Of a DNA stretch of 64,000 nt, positions 23,707-32,872 are shown one piece after another; the first letter of the stretch is position 1; each line of letters starts with the position of its first letter. The position numbers and the translations under genes were made by a program. This stretch comes from Helopsaltes ochotensis (lineage: Eukaryota > Chordata > Aves > Passeriformes > Locustellidae): the NCBI GenBank assembly GCA_013400155.1, contig VXBM01000218.1, forward strand, positions 667,614-731,613. Direction: 5' to 3'. Under the pieces are notes generated by a model. The model was not told where the DNA came from, did not search any database, and was given only the letters and a program-made list of their open reading frames with translations.

Positions 23707-26469
23707 ATCCAAGACTGGTGCTGCCCAAGAGGAAATACTTGTGTGAGCCCCCTCACCAGGATCCTGCACGTAGTGGCACGGATCAAGGCACCGAGGGCCG
23801 CTGCTGGTTGAGCTAAAACTGACCAGGCTGCATGTTTGGAGTTTTGCAATGACCCTGATTAGGGCAAAAAAAGGTAGAGCTGTCAGCGTATCGATGGGAA
23901 AGCAAGTTGGAAGTGGTCCAGACCTGTTTGTGCACTCTCCAATTGTTCTGCTGCATCAATCTGTGCAAAGTATTCCTGGAAGGGGAGTCCGGGAGGGGGG
24001 AGTGGAGAAGGTGATGACTTGTTATTTTCTGATCTTGCTAACCTGCAGTGTTCTTAATGGGAATAACTGGAAATGAAGAGGCTACTCAGGTGTAATGAGG
24101 TTTAACTAATGTAACCAATGTTTCAACTTGTTCTACTGCATGTTTGCTTTAAGGCTTGTTTACGTATTGTATAAGCCAAACTCGCCTGTCTTGTTGGGTG
24201 AGTGTGGTGAAGTCTGCAGAGCTACGTGAACGCACTGTAAGACCTTACATAGCATTAACAAAATGTGCCCCTGTGCTGTGGCACATCAAATCTCTCTCCT
24301 TTTCAGACACACCTCAAGAATGATGGTGTCAATTTCTTGCAGATTGTGGGAAATCAGGCACACTCAAAATACCCCGTAATACCAGCGTTTTCTCTTAAAA
24401 AAATAAATCAAGGGACCTGAGTTCCTGACAGAGGGGAATGAGAGTTGCAGATTTTCCTCTTGATGGTCTTCTGGATTGTTCTGAAATGTATTGAAAATGT
24501 GTTGATGGGCAATTTGTACCAAGTGAGGTGACTTATTGTTCTTTTTTTAAAACCCCTTTCCCAAGCTCACTGCCTTATAGGTCTTCTGGTGACCTTTTGG
24601 AGTTCATCACAAGAATATTTTTGGTATTTCATATAATACAGCTACTATGAACAGCTTCTTTCGCTGAAAAGATCTAGTTTAATAAGAATGTAGTAGTCAT
24701 TGTGCATAACACTTCCAATGCTAAGGAAAATTTTCTTTTCCTCTTGGACTAAGCTTCATGAGTTGATATGAAGCAAAATCTAGGAAAGAATTTTTCAAGT
24801 GACCCAGTTAATCAGAGCTACTATAAGTTGATCAGTAATGTGCTGGACAGAAAAAACATGAAATTATTCTAGTTGTGAGCCAAATTCTGCAGTTAATATA
24901 TTTTCTTGCCAGTTTTGTTCATGTGAACTGCTTCAGCTATAGAATCAGGTCTGTTGTAAAAATTTGGGGCTTTGATGCCTAGAATTGCTTTTTGTTGCCC
25001 CTTTGGAACATTAGCATGTAATATTTGTTTGTCGCTAAGCATCTGAATTTTCTCATAAGAGTTGACGTTTTCTTCAACAGAGATATTCAGAGTTGTTATC
25101 TAGATAAATTGAAGTATTTAATGATAATCCGTTGATTTATTGACCTTTGTAGAAAAATGTTTTGATAAAATAGAAATATTTTATTATTATTCATGTCACA
25201 GTACAAATGAAATATTTTAATTTTAACATGAAAGCAATAATAAAATTTGATCAGAAAACTAAAAATACAGCTCCACTGAAGTAATGCATTTCCAAATTTG
25301 TTTTCTTCTATTCTCCCCACTCTCCCAAAAGGTTGGAAGGAAATGTAGCTTCATAATCTTTGATTTTCTTGAATTTCCTAGTTTGATACCCTTCCTAATA
25401 TGCCTATCATAGTTTGCTCGGGGTGGATTGTTCAGAGTTTTTTAGGGTAACTTTAAGTGGAGATAGTGAACATATATTTACGTATAGTTTACCATGTGGC
25501 TTGTGTCTCAACATTTCTGAGCAGTTATCTGACCTCCATTATCTGTGTTACAGGAAGAAGGTTTGTGCAAAATGTTGGTTTTATAACAGGAGAGGCCATG
25601 ACCCTTAGTGATTTTTATCTGGAGATAGTAGCTAGAAGGGAACATGTTCCCTCATTTGAAACTTCTCAGTAGTTTGGGGTTTTTGGTGGTTTTATTTTGC
25701 CTTTTTTTCCCCTTCTTTATTGTTATTTTTATCCAATTATTTTGTGTGCCATGTAAGAAACTGCCATCATCAGAGTGTAGTGGTGTCAGCCCAGTGTGTG
25801 GGTACCATAGGGGTGAAAATCTGGCTTTTCCCGGGATTCAGAAATGCTGGTGGAGCCAGCGAGGGGTATGGAGCACTGTGAAGGTGTTAGACTTTGCAAG
25901 TCTGTATTGCACTGTCTGGCATTCCTGTGTGTCGAGAAACCTACTGGCAGAAGCTCAGCCTTGAATGAAAGGAAATAGTGACTCGTAAATTTTAAACTTA
26001 CTCTGGAGTGGAATAGGTTTATCTAGCAAACTGGAGATAGGAGAAGAATTCCTTGCTGCTCTTATTGCCCTAAACTGAGACGACACAGAGGAGAATTGAG
26101 TAGTGTGGGCTGCGTGCACTGTGGGTGATTGGATGGCCTTGTGTATTTACATTTGACTTATTATAGTATAGTCATTCTTCTTCGTCTTCTAAAATTAGCA
26201 AAGCGCAGCACAATTATAATACTTTCATGCTTCGGGATAAGCTTTGCATTTCATTAGTTCATTGGTTCTCACTTATGCCATGTCAGTTCAGGAAGAAAAA
26301 AAGTTAAACTGGAATAACTTGTTTTGAAAGTTCAGTACAAGTGTGTGCTTTCTTCATCTCTGGTTTTGAATCTCCCACCTCTTCTGTTAGTGTGAGAGCC
26401 TGCCTGCCTGTCCTCTCTGCTGAGCTGTAGACATCGCCGCCGAGCAGCATCAAAGCGCTTTATTTGCTT

Positions 26470-26491
26470 TCAAATACATGCATGCATTTGA
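26470..26491. promoter_or_regulatory. 22-bp near-perfect palindrome TCAAAT...ATTTGA
   Basis: TCAAATACATGCATGCATTTGA equals its own reverse complement except for one mismatched base pair. It contains overlapping ATGCAT cores and ATTTGA/TCAAAT arms, and ATCAAAG (a TCF/LEF core) lies about 20 bases upstream. The arrangement would suit binding of a dimeric POU or homeodomain factor, but function is unproven. Confidence 0.35.
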
Positions 26492-26599
26492 TGAGAAATT
26501 CTTAGTTGACACCCCACTAAATCCTCCCTTTTTTTTTCCCCTTTCTCCTCCCCCACGCAAATATTTTTAGGACAAGATTTACTGGTAAAAATAGCAACA

Positions 26600-27330
26600 A
26601 GTTAGAAGCACCTTGCTTTAGCTTGGCTCCGCTTCTCGTTAGAGACGTGTTTGTGCCTGTCTGTGCGGTGGCCTTTGTCACCTGCAGGGCACCGTGCTGT
26701 GAGCGGCCACTGCTTCCTCCTAAGTCACGGCCTTCGGCAGCAGTGCTTTCTGACTCTTCGGGGAGGAAGTTTGGTCAGAAATGCGAGGGCAGCTTTGCTT
26801 CTGCCCCTTCAACGCTGTGGGCTGTAGGGCTGGAGGCTGCTCCTCCCTCCCCTGCTGCGGGGCACCGCCTTACTCCATGCACAGCTTCCCAAGGAGACCA
26901 CCAAGTGAGTCTGACTGTCCCCAGGGAACCCCCAGAAATTCCTGCCCCTCTGCCTTGGTCTGGCCCTCCTGCTTTGCTTGTGCACCTTGCGGGGTTGCTC
27001 CCACCTGGGGCTGGGCGCTGGTGGGAACGGAGATGCCCGCGTTCCAGGCTGTTGTGTTTATCGTCCTCCAGCGCAGCTTCCAAGTTACCTGGCGAGGAGT
27101 GCACGCTCTGGAGAGATCCCAGCCTTGCAGGATTGCTCTGGATACTTTGAAAGGCAAAAGAGCGCTCGGCTGGGTTAGCAGTCAGACCAAACCAGAAGGA
27201 TGGGGCAGTCGGCAGTCGCGTTCCTCTTCCTCCTGTGACTTGGTGCACGGGCTGGAGTGAAAGATGAAACGCTCGCCCTCAGACCCCTCTGCAGGGTGCA
27301 GCCACCTGCTTGATCTCGGCGTCTTTCCTC
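26600..27330. other. G+C-rich intragenic patch with overlapping chance ORFs
   Basis: Composition rises clearly above the surrounding intron. Three frames of 157-175 codons overlap here: + at 26623-27150, + at 26781-27260 and - at 26775-27248. Because they occupy the same bases in different frames and strands, and none resembles a known family, they are best explained by G+C-rich DNA with few stop codons. The patch could instead be an alternative first exon or an enhancer. CpG is present but not as dense as in the promoter island. Confidence 0.45.
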
Positions 27331-27445
27331 GCAGTTGATGTTAATGGAAATGGCCTTTTTTCCACCAGGCATTCTTCTTGCTCAGCGGCTTCTCCGTGAC
27401 CTTGTAGTGAAGTCATAAAAGCTTGAATCTTTGCTATCGCAGCCC

Positions 27446-27467
27446 TTGCCATAGCAACATGCGTCAT
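27446..27467 (+). promoter_or_regulatory. RFX X-box followed by CREB/ATF-like site
   Basis: TTGCCATAGCAAC (27446-27458) is an excellent palindromic RFX X-box (two half-sites, GTTGCC-type and AGCAAC). TGCGTCA follows at 27460-27466, the reverse of TGACGCA, a CREB/ATF or AP-1-like site. The pair resembles the X1-X2 box of MHC class II promoters (CCTAGCAACAGATGCGTCA, from memory) with two bases fewer between the cores. A CTTTGC word upstream (27429-27434) loosely recalls the W/S box. No Y box (ATTGG) is seen downstream, and the flank is instead rich in homeodomain-like AATTA words (27473-27504). It may be an intronic enhancer in ciliated or other RFX-expressing cells. Confidence 0.5.
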
Positions 27468-27504
27468 AGCCGAATAATTATTTATTTAATGGGTTTAATT
27501 ATGA

Positions 27505-30140
27505 AAACTGGGAAAGGCACTTACGAAAACTGGAGCAGGTAGGGGGGAAGAAAAAGCACTTATTTTAAAGTGAAAACAAAAAGCAGCAACAATTTCATCA
27601 TACCTGGGACAGGAATAAGTTAAGTACGGCAGCTTTGGTTTTAGCTACTTTACTTTCTTCTCTGCCTTCTCTTCCTATTTAATTGTTTTTTCTTGTCCAC
27701 TGTGGAAAAACCATGCTGCTTCAGCTGCTTCAGTGTTTTCCCCCCCACCCCTGTTTTCAAACCTATAAATACACTTCCTTTGTCATGTTGTTCCTTAAAA
27801 GCTTCACTTCCAGATAGCTTTGCTATTTAAAATCTCCCATCTTTCAATTTCATGCTATCGTGTAAAAAAATAATTAGGAAGCCTGAAATCGAATGCTCTT
27901 TTTCAGCCTTTAAATTTCAGATTTGTCTACAGCTTTCACTCCGTATGTTCAGAAATCAGTGTTTCTATTGACAAGGCTTCTCAGAAAGAACCATCTACAG
28001 GAATAAAATCTAAAGTATTTAAGAACATACAGACACTAGCACATTCATAGAGAAACTACGTATTTTTTATAACAATGACTGCTATGCTCTGGAGGATTTC
28101 CTCATTTATTCTTATCAGTATATGCACCAAAAGTTACACTGTCTGCAGCACCTGCTGGACTGATCTCTAATTAGTAGTTGTTCTTTTTCCTTCATTCATG
28201 AGGCAAGAATGAAATGAGACAAATAGCTTTACAGATTCCATTTCAAACTTACATGTTGTGAATCTTTCAATTTGAATTCATAGAGAACTCAGTAGCCATG
28301 GCAGAAAAATACCTGGACTCCTGGCAGAGATGCCCTTTCCTTGTTTGTGCTTTCAGGCTGCACTGGAGTCTTGAATGAGAGTGGGAGCACATGGAGTGGC
28401 AATATCAGAGCAGGTTTGGGCAGTTCAGGATTTTATAGATGATTCTTGCTACAAATACACTGAAGGCAGCTTGCCAAATATGACTTGGTGACAGAGCAAT
28501 GAATTGTTAATCCAGGATGGGGCTAGAATTTCAGATTTGTGAACTTTTGGCATGGAGAGAAGGGTGGGGTTTTGGGAGGAAATTCATGTGTTGGATCGTG
28601 ATATAAAATGCAAAGACTTTCGACTGCTGGAAAAAATAACTTGGAAGAGCTTTTCTGTTGAAGCTATTACTGGAGTCAGAAGCCATCATTAGTGAATATT
28701 CCTGCTCGGGCCTGATGCATGGAGGCAGAATTTCCTTTTTTTGTTTTGTGTGTTTGTTTTTGCTGGGATTTTCTTGCATTTTGGTTTTTGTTTTTTTTTT
28801 TCCCAGTGCTGAAAAGTGAAACTTTATATATTGGCGTGCTGGCTGACTTAAATGTTTTTTTGGTAGTCTCTTACTTGCTGTGCAGGAAAAGGAGATATCC
28901 ACTCCCCTGCTGCCTGCAGGGAGCTTTGTGGGACATAATCGTTCTTTTTTTCCTTGGAAAACTACTTTTTTACATTTTATTCGACAGATGTGGTGCAAGA
29001 GTATGTACAGGACTCACAGGCTGATAACAGTATGTTGGGAGAAAAGTCTTGCCTTAATAGTTACATTCTTCTTGTGTCTTCTTGGCTGCCCACAAAAGTC
29101 TGCATTTGGGAATTGCAATGTGGGAATGCCTTAGACTTGGGAGCTATTTTGTGGTGTTGCTCTTCACAAGAGGAATCAGCTAAACCCTTTTGGGTTAAAA
29201 GCAGGAAAGAAAAAAGGAAAAAAGGCAGTTTGGAAAGCAGACTTTTCGAACTTTCCAAATGCAATCATGCATTTGGACCATGATTTCTCCATGGTCCAAA
29301 TGCAGTGTGAGTGACAGATGTATTTTTTAACTTGTGGATGTAAACCACCAGAGGGCAAATAAATGCATGTGCCCCCTGGGCTACAACAGCAGAGCCTCAG
29401 AAGTACAGTTCTGGAGCTTTGTGAGGTTCACAGATAGACTTGGTGGTGGTCCAACAAAACATACTTTTGTACTGCTAATTAATCTTTACCCTGCATTGAA
29501 TCCAAGCATAAGTTTAATATTCACAATATTACTTTTTAAGTTTCTCTAGGCCTTCAAAGAAAAAGCCATGCCGCGTTAAAAGTATTAATGCAAAGGTATG
29601 CAGGAGTGTGTACAAACTTGTAATGTATCTCTCTCCGCATCTGTTTTGACTTAAACTGTCTCTCTTAGTCAAGCTTCCAAAATTCGGAGAAAACTTGAAG
29701 TGGAAAGTTTACAATTAAAAATAGAAGGAGAGCGCCCATTTAAAACCATGATTTTATATTGTTGATTTGGATAACCAAGAGCTATCTGGGGTCATCCTCA
29801 GCATGTTGTGATACTGTCACCTGAGGAACTCGGGTTATCTTGTTGGTGTCTGGCCTGTGTGTCCAGCAGATGCTCCCCTGTTAGGGTGAACATATTAGGG
29901 ATCACAAATTTGCTGTTTGGGTGAAGGGCAGCCTTTGCATTTGGAAAGGCTGGTGAAGTTTTGACAGTGTCCTTTCCTCCTAAGCTACTCACCTCTTTTC
30001 TGCGTCAAAGAGATCCTTCTACACGTGGGGCAGCACCCAGAGTTTGTAATTGTTGGGGGGGAATGTGTGTGATTGATGTCTCTGTCTGCAGCAGAAAGGT
30101 AGCACATCCACAGTGGAGCTCTGCAGTCTCTTGGAGTGAC
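27505..30140. other. GAB1: Intron 1 segment, with nested inverted repeats near 29.25 kb
   Basis: No gene or mobile element is recognised. The 155-codon minus frame at 28531-28998 is Lys/Ser-rich, is overlapped by plus frames and lacks any domain signature. The notable structure is the set of inverted repeats at 29229-29304, described separately. Confidence 0.5.
29229..29304. repeat. Nested inverted repeats (15-, 9- and 8-bp arms)
   Basis: Three overlapping hairpins are visible. Arms 29268-29282 and 29290-29304 (TGCATTTGGACCATG / CATGGTCCAAATGCA) pair perfectly over 15 bp with a 7-base loop. Arms 29255-29262 and 29269-29276 (CCAAATGC / GCATTTGG) pair over 8 bp with a 6-base loop. Arms 29229-29237 and 29251-29259 (TTTGGAAAG / CTTTCCAAA) pair over 9 bp with a 13-base loop. 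The first two compete for the same GCATTTGG segment, so the transcript could switch between folds. The main stem is shorter than an ordinary pre-miRNA. It may be a relic of a palindromic transposon end. Confidence 0.8.
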
Positions 30141-30495
30141 TGTCCTGGTTTAACCCCAGCTGGAAACCGTGTAACAGTTACTTGGGAGGACAGAATAGCC
30201 CTTCTTCCTTCTTCCCTCCCCTTTATATGCTGCGCATGGCCTGGAACATGCGTCCTTTGGGCAGTCAGGGTTGGCTGTCCCCGCTGTGTCCCCTCCCAGC
30301 TCCGTGTGCATCCCCACCCCACTCACTGGTGGGCTGGGGGGAGAGGCAGAAAAAGCCTTGGCTCTGCATAAGCCCTGTCAGCAATGGCAAAAACATCCCC
30401 ATGATCAACACTGCTTCCAGCACAAATCCAATATGTATAACCCCATACCAGCTACTATGAAATAAATGAACTCTAGCCCAGCCAAAAGCAGCGCA
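30141..30495 (-). mobile_element. Solo LTR of a bird endogenous retrovirus
   Basis: This is a 355-bp element beginning TGTCCTGGTTTAACCCCAGC and ending in CA. I recognise it as the common bird LTR whose other end reads TGTCCTGGTTTCGGCTGGGA in intact copies. Here that end is decayed (AGCCCAGCCAAAAGCAGCGCA) but aligns base for base without gaps. Internal landmarks are TGTCCCCTCCCAGCTCC and ACCAGCTACTATGAA. It is shorter than typical copies because of an internal deletion. The flanking five bases, GTGAC (30136-30140) and TTGAC (30496-30500), form an imperfect target duplication whose 5-bp length would fit an ERVL-type integrase. No internal gag/pol/env sequence is present, so it arose by LTR-LTR recombination. 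Strand is inferred from the remembered orientation. Confidence 0.85.
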
Positions 30496-30500
30496 TTGAC

Positions 30501-32700
30501 ACGTTCAGGAAAAATGGTGTAGTAGAAGAAGATATGCAGGTGGACTTCTTTCCCTGCTGTTGCTTATCTCTGCTGGATTCCTCCTCTCTTGATATGATGA
30601 ATGCTCCTGCTTCCTACAGAAACTTTTGTTCTTATCTTGGGCTCTGAGTATAGAAACCTGGAGAGCAGCTGGCCTGCAGCAGCCAGGCTGTGCTTCCGAG
30701 GAGAGGTGGTTTGCTGGGAGCTTTGGAAGTGAGCCTACACCTGCTGAGAAGGGAGTGCTGGGAAGAGCTTGCACCTAAGAATGCAAACAAGAAAAGCCAA
30801 AAGGAATAGGAGAACTTTGTAATTTCCAGTCCCTTCTATCTTTGTAAAGCAAGGTCATTAAATTCACCCTTTGCTTCCTTAAAGCTTTCACTGGGTATGG
30901 GAAGCCTTAGACTTATAATCCACAAACTGTTGACAAAACCCTGTTTCTTCCACAGCAGTTTTGTCATCATTTTTTCCCTGCCAGTATCTTGACAGTGAAA
31001 CTGTATTTCTTCAGAGGAAGATCAGATGTTCTTTTAACATTGCAGCAAAACTGTACCACTTAACCATGTTTTGATGCATAATGTAATCAGCTTGATTGCT
31101 TTTTAATATGTCATTCAGACCTACAGTTGCTGTCAGCTGGGCTGAATCTGTTCTCTTGGGGAATTTCAGTATTACTTTCTGGTGGATCACAGCACCTGGT
31201 GGTAACAGGGTTTTTTTTTCCTTAGGTGCAAATCTGTGTCCCCAGGGAAAACGGTGACCTTACGAGGGAGAGCTGAAGCAAGGTGTGAAAAATGTGCTGG
31301 GTTCTTGGTGTTCCTCTGCTTCTGCAGTGGGGAGGGAAGGGCTGAACAGAGTTCAGCCTTTCTGCACAAGTGCCAGGTGGCACAGCTGCACTGGTGTATG
31401 ACAGGCATAAGTGATGCTGGGTACATACCTTGCAGGTTTTCTTTGGAGGAGAAGCTGAGGAGAATGAAATGGCAGCCTGGAAACTGCTACTGAGAAGTCT
31501 TCCTTCTTGGATATTAGTTGTGCATGGCTTATTATGATTTGAGCACTGCAAAACTATTACTAAGTTGTAACAGCTTTAAATGTCTTCCGTTTACTTTGCA
31601 AATCACAGTGCCAGGTTCCATTAAAAGTGCCAGTGCCATTAAAAGACAGGGTTTTTCTTTTTGAATGTTTTGCTTTTAAAGGGTTTATTGACAGTATGAG
31701 GTGTGAAAATAAGGCATCCGTGTGGCTGTACTTTTTTTTCCTTCCCCGTCTGGGTGTTGTAGCATATCATCTTTAATACGAATGCGATCTCACTAAAATA
31801 CCAGCTGGTTGAATGTGGAACATTTTCATGTTGTGCATTCTTGATTAATTGTCAACTAGACAGGTTTGAGTAATGAAGATTTTCAGTTTTCTTATTGGGG
31901 TGTGCTGGTCATAGAAAATACAGGTGCTTCAATTTCTCCTTCATTAAAAGGAAGTATAAAAAAATCCCAAACAAATCAAACCCATGAGGACTCGTTAGAA
32001 ATCTGCAAGTGACATAGGTAAGAAATTACATTTGGCATTTTCATGTGTTTGCTTGCTTAAGCATACCATTATAGCTCTAAGTATTCAGAGACCTTTTTTT
32101 TAACAGCAGTGTGCCTAATTTTCTGTGGCAAGATGCTTGGCTGCAGCTTGAATGAGTTAAAAATGGCAAGTAGCTGTCTCATATATACTGGGCACACAAA
32201 AAAAATTGAACATAATGAAGTACTTGTGAAGTGTCCTTAAGAAAGAAAAAGGTCTCTGTGTGGGAGTGTGAGGAAGGATTAAAACCGAGACAGTCGTTAA
32301 TCCCCCTTCCCTCTTTTTAAAGAAAGAAGGATTTCTAAGTAACACTGGAGGGAAGAACATAGCTAATTAGAAAGACTTCGAGATAAGAGCACATTGGTTA
32401 AAACAAGGCTAATAACTCACCCCTTCAGGCAGATTCTGGACTGCAAGTGACTTTATCTTGCACAAAATACAGATACCGGTTTCTTATTTTCATGTCTGCT
32501 TCTTTAGCCTTTCCTCCTCCTTTCCTTTCTCTGTAGAAAACTTTTTGGCGAGGCTATTGATGCAAATTTGACCTTTAAGTTTTTGACTGAGCAGCTCGTG
32601 TATCAGGAAATAGCTTAGAATGTGCAAGATAATTTATTGCAGGAATTTGGTGCATTTTATCACTCTTTGAAAGTTCCAAGGCCTTTTAAAATTCCATCTC
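30501..32700. other. GAB1: Intron 1 segment without recognised features
   Basis: This is ordinary intronic DNA. The open frames are short and overlap on both strands. I see no repeat family or RNA gene. Confidence 0.5.
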
Positions 32701-32711
32701 TCTGATCTTAC

Positions 32712-32801
32712 CCTCTACCACGGGGAGGTTCTGCTTGTCAAGCGTCTGCACGAGGTGCTCCATGGCGAGGCTGAGGAGGTGGTTGCCTTGGAAGTGCCTT
32801 G
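32712..32801 (-). other. Exon-like 90-nt segment on the opposite strand (candidate)
   Basis: On the minus strand, an acceptor-like TTCACTGTTCACGCAG ends at 32802. Ninety open bases follow (32801 down to 32712), then a strong donor-like GG/GTAAGA begins at 32711. The segment is symmetric (phase 1 at both ends) and could encode RHFQGNHLLSLAMEHLVQTL then DKQNLPVVE. G or C fills 14 of the 16 third positions from the GAG after the ATG to the final GAG. The ATG at 32763-32761 has a good Kozak context (TCGCC-ATGG). I do not recognise the peptide. No partner exons are identified, and such windows also arise by chance in G+C-rich DNA, so this is a candidate only. Confidence 0.2.
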
Positions 32802-32846
32802 CTGCGTGAACAGTGAACAGCTAGCCAGCAGGGAGGGGGACGTCTT

Positions 32847-32872
32847 TCTGTCTGTCTGTCTGTCTGTCTGTC
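32847..32872. repeat. (TCTG)6.5 microsatellite
   Basis: There are six perfect TCTG units plus TC. On the minus strand it translates into an artificial repeated DRQT motif in one open frame, which shows that this frame is not a real protein. Confidence 0.95.

Larger units (their letters stand above)
22506..26599. other. GAB1: Intron 1 segment without recognised genes
   Basis: This is A+T-rich intron with only short, unconvincing open frames. A 35-base stretch at 23669-23706 resembles the last bases of a CR1 3' end (CCCTTCCAAG...TTCTGTGATTTGATGATG), but the expected upstream CR1 sequence is missing. It may be a relic or chance. A 22-bp near-palindrome lies at 26470-26491. Confidence 0.5.

Noticed and set aside
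26623..27260. Open frames of 157-175 codons on both strands
   Set aside because: All overlap each other in different frames in G+C-rich DNA, and none shows a known domain, signal peptide or family motif.
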